NCBI RefSeq assembly: GCF_002287135.1
Contig: NZ_NESU01000001.1
Span: 150,428 to 214,427 of the forward strand
DNA from: Helicobacter sp. TUL
Lineage (GTDB): Bacteria; Campylobacterota; Campylobacteria; Campylobacterales; Helicobacteraceae
Direction of reading: 5' to 3'
DNA: 64,000 nt
The number at the start of each line of letters is the position of its first letter. Positions within the stretch are counted from its first letter, which is position 1. The position numbers and the translations under genes were made by a program. Shown here piece by piece: positions 52,981 through 61,601 of the stretch. Under the pieces are notes generated by a model. It was not told the origin of the DNA and searched no databases. It saw nothing but the letters and a program-made list of their open reading frames with translations.

Positions 52981-54216
52981 ATGCCACATTTTCACACCAC
53001 ATACCCCCAAGATTTTTGCCTCCCTCTTAAAAGTGGCGCATATGAGTTTGTGTGCAAATTTACACATACACGCAATCACAATCAAAGCCTTATTCTTGTG
53101 CGATATGAAGATTGTGAGTTTTTTTTACTTGAGAGTGTGCGCGACAATGGGACATTATACAAATACCACAAAGCCACAAGAATCGATCCTATTGGGATTA
53201 TCAAAGATGCCTTAGAAATCCTACGCACACGCTCACACGGAATCCTAGGGCATAATCTTTCAAAAAATACACCCAAACAATGCACAAAAAGCCCATTTTT
53301 GCTCTCACGCACACAAACTTATGAGTTTGTCCTACACCACAATAAGCCCCTAAGCATAGAGGTAGGGTTTGGATCTGGCAGACATTTACTAGATCTTGCT
53401 ACCAAAAATCCAAATGAGCTTTTTTTGGGATTAGAGATTCACACGCCATCTATCGAGCAAGTTTTGCGACAAATCACACTTTTGGGATTAACAAACCTCT
53501 ATATCTCACACATTGATGCGCGAATCTTGCTCCAACTTATCCCAAATGCTTCACTCAAAAATATCTATGTGCACTTTCCAGTCCCATGGCATAAAAAACC
53601 CCATAGGCGAGTGATAAGTCCTATGTTTTTGCACCACGCTATGCGCACTATTAGCCTAAGCAATGATTGTCCTACTGCCCTACCACAAAGTGGCTTTTTA
53701 CATGTGCGCACCGATGATAGAGAATATTTTGATTACACGCTACAGCTTGTCCTAGCCCTCCCAAAAACTACAATGCTTGTAGAAAAAAATGCCAACTTAG
53801 CGGTAGTTAGCAAATATGAAGCACGATGGAAAAAACAAGAAAAACATATCTTTGATGGCAAAATATTTAGCGTTTTACCTCCAACAGACACTCAAAAATC
53901 ACTCCAAAATGGCGATTTTGTATTCCATGGTATATCTGAGTATGTAGTGCAAAATATTAAAAATCTCATAGCTTTGCCTACATTGCCAAAGATTGTGAGA
54001 AAAACATATTTTCTCCATATAGATGCCATATACCAACACGATGAAAACTATGTGATAGCCTTGTGTTTAGGGGATTTTGATGAGCCACAAAATGCCTTTG
54101 TGCTTATCCAAAATGGTATTATGCGTTATCTCAATGCCCCACCACTCCCTACACAAGCAGCTATACAAGCTCATCAATTGTTTATACATATCTTAGAATC
54201 TAAGGACAAACATTGA
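52981..54216 (+). CDS. trmB: tRNA (guanine-46-N7)-methyltransferase TrmB, long epsilonproteobacterial form
   Basis: A 411-residue enzyme, about twice the usual TrmB length. The catalytic core starts near residue 122 (SIEVGFGSGRHLLDLATKNP) and includes FLGLEIHTPSIEQVLRQI, YVHFPVPWHKKPHRRVISP and FLHVRTDDREYFDYT, the TrmB signature. The first 120 residues (KSGAYEFVCKFTHTRN...) and the last 130 are specific to this lineage and resemble small beta domains. The H. pylori homologue is similarly long. It starts two bases after the lipoprotein and overlaps ftsE (TTGA). Confidence 0.9.
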   Translation: MPHFHTTYPQDFCLPLKSGAYEFVCKFTHTRNHNQSLILVRYEDCEFFLLESVRDNGTLYKYHKATRIDPIGIIKDALEILRTRSHGILGHNLSKNTPKQCTKSPFLLSRTQTYEFVLHHNKPLSIEVGFGSGRHLLDLATKNPNELFLGLEIHTPSIEQVLRQITLLGLTNLYISHIDARILLQLIPNASLKNIYVHFPVPWHKKPHRRVISPMFLHHAMRTISLSNDCPTALPQSGFLHVRTDDREYFDYTLQLVLALPKTTMLVEKNANLAVVSKYEARWKKQEKHIFDGKIFSVLPPTDTQKSLQNGDFVFHGISEYVVQNIKNLIALPTLPKIVRKTYFLHIDAIYQHDENYVIALCLGDFDEPQNAFVLIQNGIMRYLNAPPLPTQAAIQAHQLFIHILESKDKH

Positions 54217-54884
54217 GTGCAATCATAGAAGCAAAAAACCTCAATCTAGGTTACAAGAATGATGAAAATATCATCAAAAATGCGAGTTTTAGTGTGCGTG
54301 CTAAGGAATTTGTATTTATCACAGGTGCGAGTGGTAGTGGCAAAAGCACGATTTTAAGTTCTTTATATGGACATTTACCAATCAAGGGTGGGAATTTGGA
54401 AGTATTTGGGATTAATATGTCTCGTGCTTCAAAAACAAAGATTCATTATCTGCGACAAAACATCGGTATTGTTTTCCAAGACTACAAACTCGTCAAGGAA
54501 TGGAATATCGAGCGAAATGTTATGCTCCCTATGATTATTAATGGCTATAAAAAAGAAATTTGCAAAGAACAAGTAGAGCGACTCTTGGCTCATATCAAGC
54601 TTTCACATAAAGCGGGTAAATTTCCTCTTGAGCTTAGTGGTGGGGAACAACAACGCGTAGCTATGGCAAGAGCTTTGGCGCATAATCCTGCAATTATCCT
54701 TGCTGATGAGCCTACAGGGAATCTTGATGATTATTCAAGCGAATTAATATGGAATCTCCTAAAAGGCGTAAATGAACAGCTAGGTATTACGATTGTGGTT
54801 GTTACACACCGCTTGCCAGAAAGTCTAAATATCAACTATAGACGCTTACATATTGAAGAAGGGGTTGTGTATGAATTCAATTAA
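54213..54884 (+). CDS. ftsE: Cell division ATP-binding protein FtsE
   Basis: A 223-residue ABC ATPase. Walker A is [14 protein letters not shown] (residues about 34-47), the Q-loop is [15 protein letters not shown], the signature is [15 protein letters not shown] and Walker B is [14 protein letters not shown]. It starts with TTG at 54213, which overlaps the trmB stop, with TAAGGA upstream. With FtsX it forms the FtsEX complex at the division site, which controls the EnvC-like factor two genes downstream. The end overlaps ftsX by 14 bases. Confidence 0.94.
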   Translation: MSAIIEAKNLNLGYKNDENIIKNASFSVRAKEFVFITGASGSGKSTILSSLYGHLPIKGGNLEVFGINMSRASKTKIHYLRQNIGIVFQDYKLVKEWNIERNVMLPMIINGYKKEICKEQVERLLAHIKLSHKAGKFPLELSGGEQQRVAMARALAHNPAIILADEPTGNLDDYSSELIWNLLKGVNEQLGITIVVVTHRLPESLNINYRRLHIEEGVVYEFN

Positions 54885-55680
54885 AAGGCATTTGGCACTT
54901 ATTATTCCTTTGCTTGCATTACTTTTTGGGATTGAGAGCATTATACTTATTGATCGCTCTATCTCTACACATGAGCAAAAACTTGCAAATAGCTATTCAA
55001 TCATCGTCGCATCAAAAGAAGCTTTAGATCTCCAAAAGGTGCAAACTTTTGTGCGTGAGGTTGATGAGATAAAGCCCGTGGCGCCAGATTATATGATAAA
55101 TGAGCTCAAACAAGAGCTAAGCAAAGACGCATTAGAATCTCTCCAAAAAGAATTGCCACTTTTTTATTCTCTGCGACTTTCTGTGTTTCCAAACAAAGAG
55201 CGTCTTGAGCAAATTAGCTCCACACTCTTAAAACTAAGTGGTGTAACAAAAGTAGAGGCATTTAGCAAATCACATTCACAAGTCTATAAACTCCTGCTTA
55301 TCTTGAAGGGATCTGTGCTTATTTTTTCAATCCTTAGCGCGATACTTAGTTGTTTGTTGATGATTAAACAAATAGAAGTTTGGCGATTTGAACATAGCGA
55401 GCGTATGGAGATTATGAGCTTTTTGGGTGCGCCATCGTGGATGCGTAATAGTGTGCTCTTTAGACTTGCGATAGTAGATTCTGTGCTAGTGGGTATTATA
55501 AGCTTATGCACACTCTTTTATTTTAAAGATAGCGCACTAGCCTCTAGCCTTGCAAACACACTAGAGGTTAATACAAGCATTATCAAAGTATGGAGTGATA
55601 GCATTATCTTGCTTTTTTGTTCGCTAATCATATCCCTTGTGTGCGTGTTGTTTGTGATCCTAAAACAAAAAGATCTCTAA
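54871..55680 (+). CDS. ftsX: Cell division permease-like protein FtsX
   Basis: A 269-residue protein with four membrane helices: one near the N-terminus (HLALIIPLLALLFGIESIIL), then a periplasmic domain to about residue 145, and three near the end (LILKGSVLIFSILSAILSCLL, a second around 200, and SIILLFCSLIISLVCVLFVI). This is the FtsX plan. The periplasmic domain contacts the EnvC-type regulator. The start at 54871 is chosen within the ftsE overlap because it gives the correct short N-terminal tail and has AGAAGGGG upstream. Confidence 0.88.
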   Translation: MNSIKRHLALIIPLLALLFGIESIILIDRSISTHEQKLANSYSIIVASKEALDLQKVQTFVREVDEIKPVAPDYMINELKQELSKDALESLQKELPLFYSLRLSVFPNKERLEQISSTLLKLSGVTKVEAFSKSHSQVYKLLLILKGSVLIFSILSAILSCLLMIKQIEVWRFEHSERMEIMSFLGAPSWMRNSVLFRLAIVDSVLVGIISLCTLFYFKDSALASSLANTLEVNTSIIKVWSDSIILLFCSLIISLVCVLFVILKQKDL

Positions 55681-55684
55681 ATCT

Positions 55685-56917
55685 ATGCTAAAAATTCTTT
55701 GGCTTGTCTTTTTTGCGACACTTTGTGTGTGGGCGGATATCCAAAATGATATTACGCTAAACACCCAAAAATTAGCACAAAACCAACAAGCCAAAAATCA
55801 AGTAAGCCAAAAACTCTCTGAAATTGGCAGTGCGATTAATGCCAAAAATCAAGAAATAATCAAGCTAGATTCACAAATAGAAAATCTCCAAAAAGATATT
55901 AACCAAAACAAAAGCAAATACTCTGCGCAAGAGCAATCCCTACAAGCCAACAAAAAACGTCAAGAAGAATTACTCCAAAAGCGCAACGCACTTGAAGAAG
56001 AAATTGTGCGATTACTTAGTCAAAGTATGGCATTTTATGCCCTAAGTGGCGAGGTAGATTCCAAAGAAGATGTGCTTTCAAGAGAAATATATACAATTCT
56101 TATCAAACTCACAAAACAACGCATAAAAGCCCTCAATCAAACAAGAGATAATCTTGCAAACGAGATTGTTAGTGTGTCTAAAAATATAGCCCAGATTCAA
56201 AACTCTATCCAAGAGCAAACAAAAAAACGCGACACACTTGAAGAAATAAAAGCCAAGCAAGAAAAGATCATCGCCTCCATGCAAGATGAACTAAAAATCT
56301 ATAACCAAAAGCTACAAAATATCAACACAGAGAGGAAAAATTTAGATTCTATCCTAACCAATCTCAAAATCACCCAAGAACAAAACCAAAAAAAGATTCA
56401 AGAAAAAATCCAAAAAGAAGAACAAGCAGAAGCCAAAAACCCAAAACCAAAACGCACCATTCAAGCTAGCAAGGATATTAAAATCGCTTCAAGTGCTTAC
56501 AAAGACATATCTACGACTTCTTACCGAGGGAGCAAAACTATCGCGCCACTTGCCCCAAATACATTTCGTGTGGAGCAAAAATTTGGTCCTACCTTTGATC
56601 CTGTGTATAAAATGAAGTTTTTTTATGAAAACATCATCCTTGTGCCAAAAAATCGCAATGCTGATGTCAAAAATGTGCTTGATGGCAAAGTAGTGTTTGC
56701 CAAAGAAAATCCAGTCATCAAAAAGGTAGTCATTATTGAGCACAAAGATTCACTTTATACCGTGTATGCGTATATGGATAGAATCTCTGATACCATAAAA
56801 CCAGGTGTGTTTGTCAAAAAAGGCTATACAATAGGCAAAGTCAATGAAAAGCTAAGCTTTGAAGTTACGCAAAAAGACAAACATATTGATCCTTTGCAAC
56901 TCATAACAATCAATTAA
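55685..56917 (+). CDS. EnvC-like periplasmic protein with degenerate M23/LytM domain
   Basis: A 410-residue exported protein. After a short signal (ILWLVFFATLCVWADI) come two coiled-coil stretches (residues about 20-120 and 140-250, Gln/Lys/Glu-rich), as in EnvC. The C-terminal 125 residues form a LytM fold (TFRVEQKFGPTFDPVYKMKF, VLDGKVVFAKENPVIKKVVIIEH, VFVKKGYTIGKVNEKLSFEV). The zinc ligands of active M23 peptidases (HxxxD and HxH) are not in place. So it is probably an amidase activator that couples to FtsEX rather than an enzyme. It ends 69 bases before flaG. Confidence 0.82.
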   Translation: MLKILWLVFFATLCVWADIQNDITLNTQKLAQNQQAKNQVSQKLSEIGSAINAKNQEIIKLDSQIENLQKDINQNKSKYSAQEQSLQANKKRQEELLQKRNALEEEIVRLLSQSMAFYALSGEVDSKEDVLSREIYTILIKLTKQRIKALNQTRDNLANEIVSVSKNIAQIQNSIQEQTKKRDTLEEIKAKQEKIIASMQDELKIYNQKLQNINTERKNLDSILTNLKITQEQNQKKIQEKIQKEEQAEAKNPKPKRTIQASKDIKIASSAYKDISTTSYRGSKTIAPLAPNTFRVEQKFGPTFDPVYKMKFFYENIILVPKNRNADVKNVLDGKVVFAKENPVIKKVVIIEHKDSLYTVYAYMDRISDTIKPGVFVKKGYTIGKVNEKLSFEVTQKDKHIDPLQLITIN

Positions 56918-56924
56918 AAACATT

Positions 56925-56949
56925 TAAAAAAAATTTTTTTCGCCGATAT
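56925..56949 (+). promoter_or_regulatory. sigma-28 (FliA) promoter of flaG-fliD-fliS-fliT
   Basis: GCCGATAT at 56942-56949 is the sigma-28 -10 element, with TAAA at 56925-56928 as the -35, 13 bases upstream (consensus about 15). It is 37 bases before the flaG ATG, which has AAGGAGGAAACG as ribosome site. Confidence 0.75.
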
Positions 56950-56985
56950 AAGTCATATTTCTAAAGTTTCAAGGAGGAAACGATT

Positions 56986-57369
56986 ATGAATATGGCAGTA
57001 AATGACTTACAGGTAACAAAAAATCAGCTTGTTGATATGGTAAAAGCTATGCCAAATAGCCAAAATGCACAAAAAACCGGAAATGTGCAAGAACTTGTTA
57101 AAGATTCTATCACTAAAGAACAAGCCAAAAAAGACAAGGAACAGCTCAAAGATGAGCTTGTGGAACTTAGCAAAAAGCTTAATGATGAAATGAAGCGCAT
57201 AGGCACGAGTATAAATTTTGCCTATAACGATGATGTCCCCGGTTTGACGGTTACAGTCAAAGAATATGGTGGTGATAAAATCATACGAGAGATTCCTAGC
57301 AAGGAAGCTATCGAACTTATGAAGCGTATGCGCGAAGTTGTAGGGATTATCTTTAATCAACAAGGCTAA
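56986..57369 (+). CDS. flaG: Flagellar protein FlaG
   Basis: A 127-residue small protein affecting filament length. The N-terminal half is disordered and charged, with KDSITKEQAKKDKEQLKDELVELSKKL. The conserved C-terminal domain is SINFAYNDDVPGLTVTVKEYGGDKIIREIPSKEAIELMKRMRE. It is the first gene of the sigma-28 operon, three bases before fliD. Confidence 0.93.
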   Translation: MNMAVNDLQVTKNQLVDMVKAMPNSQNAQKTGNVQELVKDSITKEQAKKDKEQLKDELVELSKKLNDEMKRIGTSINFAYNDDVPGLTVTVKEYGGDKIIREIPSKEAIELMKRMREVVGIIFNQQG

Positions 57370-57372
57370 AGT

Positions 57373-59424
57373 ATGGCTTTAGGCAAACTAAGCTCATTGG
57401 GCATTGGTAGTAATGTCCTTAATTATGACACGATAGACAAATTACGCAAAGCCGATGAGGGTGCACAAATCGCACCTATTGATAAAAAAATCGAAAAAAA
57501 TGTAGAAAAACAAACACAGCTTGTAGATCTTATGAGCGGTGTGCGTGAAATGAAATCCTATACAAGCAAACTTGGGGATTATTCTACATACTTGGGACGA
57601 TCTCATAATATCGTAGGTGATGCCATAAAAGCCACGATAGGCGATGGTGTGCCAATCCAAGATATAAAACTCGATATTGATTCTCTAGCACAAAGCGACA
57701 TTAATGAAGTAGGGACAAAATTTGCGGAGCGAGATTCTGTCTTTAGTCAAAAAGATGTGAAATTACGCTTTTTTACCAAGGGCAAATTTTATGAGCTTGA
57801 TATAAAAGCTGGTATGACACTCGAAGAAGTCGCACAGCTCATCACAGATAAAACCGATAGCGCTGTGATTGGCACGATTATGAAAACGGGGGGATCAAAC
57901 CCTTATCAGCTTATGATAAACTCCAAAGATACAGGAGAAAATAATAGAATCTATTTTGGTGAGACTCTCAATGGTAGCACGCTAAAATCCGGAGAGCTTA
58001 ACCTTAAAGATGATGATTTTACACTCACGCTCACAGATAAAAAAGGTGCGAGCAAAACACTAAATATTGAGCTAAAAACTTCCACAGAATCTAAATCCAA
58101 CGATAATGCTCAAGCCCTAAAAGAAGCAGTGATAAAAGCAATCTCTTCAGATTCTGATCTCCAAGAATTACTCGAAAATGGCGACATTAATGTAGGTGTT
58201 GGTGAAGGTGGCGATAACCTTGTCATTAATGACAAAAGGGGCTATAATGTCCAAGTTGGCGGTGCCAAAACTACCGAAATGGGCTTTAGAATCACAGATA
58301 GTACACAAAACCGCGAATCTAATGACCTCATCACTACAGAAAAAGTCAAAGCCGGTAAGCTAGAGGGCACAATCACAATAGGCACCGTGCCACTTGATCT
58401 CTCTACGCTCACGCACAAAGACAATTCCTCATACCAAAATGCCAAATCCATTGCCCAAGCAATCGACAATATCGCTGGGATTCATTCTCATGCCACAGAT
58501 GATGGCAAACTTGTAATTAATTCCGATACAGGCGAGGTTGCCATAAGTGCCAACAATGATTCAAAAAGCAAACAAGCGCTAGAAAGCCTTGGGAATCTAA
58601 AACAAGGCGTTGCGATGGATTATGTCCGCACCCAAAACGATCTCTTTAAAATTAAAAATATCCAAAGTGCGCAAGATGCAAGTTTTAGCTATAACGGCAT
58701 ACGCATGCACCGCCCTACAAATACAATCGATGATGTGGCTTCAGGGATTACAATCGATTTGCTCTCCACCACAGAACCCGGAAAACCTGCAATCATTAAT
58801 ATCACAAACGATAGTGAATCTATCATAGAGAGTGTTACAAAATTTGTCGAAACCTACAATCAGCTTAGTATGAAAGTCGATGAACTCACACGCTATGATG
58901 AAGACACGCGCATAGCAGGGGTATTTAATGGCGAAAGCAATGTGCGTATGATACGCCCTGCACTCAATAAGATTCTCACTTTTACGATGGGTGGGGGGAT
59001 TGATAAATATTCACTTATCAAGTATGGTATCAGTGTCAATGAAAAAGGTGTGATGAGCTTAGATGCCAATAAACTACGCACAGAAGTCAATAACGACCCA
59101 GAAGGCACACGAGATTTCTTTCATGGCAAGATGACAACAAGAGATTTTCGTGAAGTGCAAGTTGATGGCGTTTTTAAAATGCTTGATAAAGAATTAGCAA
59201 ATTTTGTCGATGGTAGTAATTCAAGATTGAAATTGCTTGAAGAGAGTCTCACTCGAGAAGACAAGAGACTAAAAGAAGATAGAAAACGAGCCGTCTCAAT
59301 GCTTGATACGCGTTATGATTTAATGGCGCAAAGATTTGCTGCATATGATAGCCAAATCTCAAAGACCAACAATGCTTTCAATAGCGTGCAGATGATGATA
59401 GATCAATCTGTTGCTAAAAAATAA
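57373..59424 (+). CDS. fliD: Flagellar filament cap protein FliD
   Basis: A 683-residue hook-associated protein 2. The N-terminal GKLSSLGIGSNVLNYDTIDKLRKADEG is the FliD signature, and the C-terminal D0 coiled region (LTREDKRLKEDRKRAVSMLD, then AFNSVQMMIDQSVAKK) is intact. The length equals that of Helicobacter homologues. Two G6 runs (57888-57893 and 58993-58998) occur in frame. FliD pentamers cap the filament and help flagellin folding; FliT, downstream, is its chaperone. Start ATG at 57373. Confidence 0.95.
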   Translation: MALGKLSSLGIGSNVLNYDTIDKLRKADEGAQIAPIDKKIEKNVEKQTQLVDLMSGVREMKSYTSKLGDYSTYLGRSHNIVGDAIKATIGDGVPIQDIKLDIDSLAQSDINEVGTKFAERDSVFSQKDVKLRFFTKGKFYELDIKAGMTLEEVAQLITDKTDSAVIGTIMKTGGSNPYQLMINSKDTGENNRIYFGETLNGSTLKSGELNLKDDDFTLTLTDKKGASKTLNIELKTSTESKSNDNAQALKEAVIKAISSDSDLQELLENGDINVGVGEGGDNLVINDKRGYNVQVGGAKTTEMGFRITDSTQNRESNDLITTEKVKAGKLEGTITIGTVPLDLSTLTHKDNSSYQNAKSIAQAIDNIAGIHSHATDDGKLVINSDTGEVAISANNDSKSKQALESLGNLKQGVAMDYVRTQNDLFKIKNIQSAQDASFSYNGIRMHRPTNTIDDVASGITIDLLSTTEPGKPAIINITNDSESIIESVTKFVETYNQLSMKVDELTRYDEDTRIAGVFNGESNVRMIRPALNKILTFTMGGGIDKYSLIKYGISVNEKGVMSLDANKLRTEVNNDPEGTRDFFHGKMTTRDFREVQVDGVFKMLDKELANFVDGSNSRLKLLEESLTREDKRLKEDRKRAVSMLDTRYDLMAQRFAAYDSQISKTNNAFNSVQMMIDQSVAKK

Positions 59425-59433
59425 GGGGGATAT

Positions 59434-59817
59434 ATGAGAAGCACAAACGCTTATAGTCTGTATCAGCAAAATTCTGTAATGGTAGAATCACCAGTCAAGC
59501 TTGTAGAAATGCTGTATGAAGGCATTTTGCGATTTTGCGCACAAACTAAGCGATATATGGAAGCCCAAGACATAGAGAAAAAAATCTATTACATTAATCG
59601 CACAACAGATATTTTTACAGAATTGCTTAATACGCTTGATTATGAAAGAGGTGGTGATGTCGCGGTTTATCTAACAGGACTTTATACCCACCAAATCAAG
59701 CTCTTGACACAAGCAAATGTAACAAACGACACCGCAAAGGTTGATATTGTTATGAATGTCGCCAAAGGTTTGCTTGAGGCGTGGCGTGAAGTCAATGCCG
59801 AGGAATTAATGCGCTAA
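59434..59817 (+). CDS. fliS: Flagellin chaperone FliS
   Basis: A 127-residue helical export chaperone. AYSLYQQNSVMVESPVKLVEMLYEGILRFC is the family start, followed by KIYYINRTTDIFTELLNTLDYERGGDVAVYL and the final LLEAWREVNAEE. It holds unpolymerised flagellin. The stop TAA shares its last base with the fliT ATG (TAATG). Confidence 0.95.
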   Translation: MRSTNAYSLYQQNSVMVESPVKLVEMLYEGILRFCAQTKRYMEAQDIEKKIYYINRTTDIFTELLNTLDYERGGDVAVYLTGLYTHQIKLLTQANVTNDTAKVDIVMNVAKGLLEAWREVNAEELMR

Positions 59818-60059
59818 TGCCCCTTGATACCCAACAATGGCTAGATGCACTCAAAGTTGCAATCCTTAGCCAAGATGATCAAAAGGCGTTTGTCCTCACA
59901 CAAGATCTCCCCACAGACCTTGCCCAAAGCCCTCTAGAATCTAAGCTCCAAGCTAGAGAGCTTATCTCCCAAACACTCAAACTCCTTGCATACAAAAAAC
60001 AACTTGCCAAAACTTCTATGGAACAAATCAAAGCCGCTAAAACATTTTTAGAAAACTAG
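59817..60059 (+). CDS. fliT: FliT-like flagellar export chaperone
   Basis: An 80-residue helical protein immediately after fliS, ATG overlapping its stop. LDTQQWLDALKVAILSQDDQ and the Ala/Leu-rich helices ending in MEQIKAAKTFLEN fit the short FliT type. The assignment is mainly positional (H. pylori HP0754 equivalent); sequence conservation is low. Confidence 0.65.
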   Translation: MPLDTQQWLDALKVAILSQDDQKAFVLTQDLPTDLAQSPLESKLQARELISQTLKLLAYKKQLAKTSMEQIKAAKTFLEN

Positions 60060-60078
60060 ATACCTTGCCTCTATCTAC

Positions 60079-60094
60079 CCTAAAAGAATTTAGG
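60079..60094 (+). terminator. Weak hairpin after fliT
   Basis: CCTAAA-AGAA-TTTAGG, then CAAAAGTTTTAG. The outer arms TTGCCT (60065-60070) and AGGCAA (60092-60097) could extend it. Downstream at 60118-60123, TATACT is a likely -10 for gatB. Confidence 0.4.
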
Positions 60095-60158
60095 CAAAAG
60101 TTTTAGCTTAGATTTGTTATACTAACGCACAAATCACAAGCACAAAGGAAATAAACAT

Positions 60159-61586
60159 ATGAGCGCTTATGAGACCATCATCGGACTAGAAGTGCATGTC
60201 CAACTTAACACCAAAACCAAAATCTTTTGTTCGTGTGCCACGAGCTTTGGTGCAGAGCCAAATACCAATGTCTGTCCTACTTGCTTGGGACTTCCAGGTG
60301 CATTGCCAGTGCTTAATAAAGAAGTGGTAAAAAAAGCTATTGCTTTTGGCACCGCTATTAATGCACAAATTAATCAAAACTCGGTATTTGCGCGCAAAAA
60401 TTATTTTTATCCCGATTTACCAAAAGCCTATCAAATTAGTCAATTTGAAATCCCTATTGTAGGGCGTGGAAATATCGAAATAGAAGTCAATGGTGAGAAA
60501 AAAATCATCGGCGTTACACGCGCACATATGGAAGAAGACGCAGGAAAAAATATCCACGAACACGATTGCTCCAAAGTCGATCTAAACCGCGCTTGCACGC
60601 CGCTTTTGGAGATTGTGAGTGAGCCAGATATGCGTAGCAGTGATGAAGCAATCGCATATCTAAAAAAACTCCACTCTATCGTGCGATTTTTGGATATTTC
60701 TGATGCGAATATGCAAGAAGGAAGTTTTCGCTGTGATGCCAATGTTTCTATCCGCCCAAAAGGAGATTCTAAACTCTATACACGCGTAGAAATTAAGAAT
60801 CTTAATTCGTTTAAATTTATCCAAAAAGCTATCGAATACGAAGTGGAGCGACAGATTGAAGCGTGGGAAGATGGCAAGTATCAAAGCGAAGTGGTGCAAG
60901 AAACGCGTCTTTTTGATACTGCAAAAGGCATAACGCGATCTATGCGTGGCAAAGAGGAAGCTGCGGATTATCGCTATTTTCCTGATCCAGATTTATTGCC
61001 TGTATATATTGATGAGGCGCTTATGAAAGAGGGGAGAGAGATTCCAGAAATGCCTGATGAAAAAAGAGAGCGCTATGTGCGAGAATTTGGCATTAAACCC
61101 TATGATGCAGGGGTGCTTACCTCTAGCCTAGAGCTAACACAATATTTTGAATCTATGCTTGGGTTTGGTGCAAGTGCCAAAGGTTCTCTCACTTGGCTTA
61201 CCACAGAGCTTTTAGGGCGTCTAAAAGGTGAGAATACTTTGCAAACTTGTGGAGTAGATTCACGCACGCTTGCGACTTTGGTGTGTCGCATTGATGAATC
61301 CAAGATCAGTGGCAAAAGTGGCAAAGAAATTTTAGATGTCTTGGTAGAGCAAAAAGGCGGTGATGTAGATAGCCTTATAGATTCTATGGGATTAGCACAG
61401 GTTAATGATGATGGTGCGATTCTTAGTGCTATAGAATCTGTGCTATCTGCCAATGCCGATAAAGTCGCGGAATACAAAAGTGGCAAAGATAAACTCTTTG
61501 GATTTTTTGTCGGTCAAGTGATGAAAAATAGCAAGGGAGCAAATCCTGCTAGAGTAAATGAGCTTTTAAAAGAAAAATTGCAATAA
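60159..61586 (+). CDS. gatB: Asp/Glu-tRNA amidotransferase subunit B
   Basis: A 475-residue kinase/amidotransferase subunit. [27 protein letters not shown] at the N-terminus, [43 protein letters not shown] and [15 protein letters not shown] [17 protein letters not shown] are the GatB signatures; the C-terminal tRNA-tail helical domain ([14 protein letters not shown]) is present. GatCAB converts Glu-tRNA-Gln and Asp-tRNA-Asn; this organism group lacks a normal GlnRS. Own promoter likely at 60118-60123 (TATACT). AAAGGAAAT precedes the ATG. Confidence 0.96.
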   Translation: MSAYETIIGLEVHVQLNTKTKIFCSCATSFGAEPNTNVCPTCLGLPGALPVLNKEVVKKAIAFGTAINAQINQNSVFARKNYFYPDLPKAYQISQFEIPIVGRGNIEIEVNGEKKIIGVTRAHMEEDAGKNIHEHDCSKVDLNRACTPLLEIVSEPDMRSSDEAIAYLKKLHSIVRFLDISDANMQEGSFRCDANVSIRPKGDSKLYTRVEIKNLNSFKFIQKAIEYEVERQIEAWEDGKYQSEVVQETRLFDTAKGITRSMRGKEEAADYRYFPDPDLLPVYIDEALMKEGREIPEMPDEKRERYVREFGIKPYDAGVLTSSLELTQYFESMLGFGASAKGSLTWLTTELLGRLKGENTLQTCGVDSRTLATLVCRIDESKISGKSGKEILDVLVEQKGGDVDSLIDSMGLAQVNDDGAILSAIESVLSANADKVAEYKSGKDKLFGFFVGQVMKNSKGANPARVNELLKEKLQ

Positions 61587-61601
61587 GCTAGAATCTATAC
61601 A

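Noticed and set aside
57888..58998. G6 runs in fliD as phase-variation tracts
   Set aside because: Six G is short, both are ordinary Gly codons and the gene is intact.
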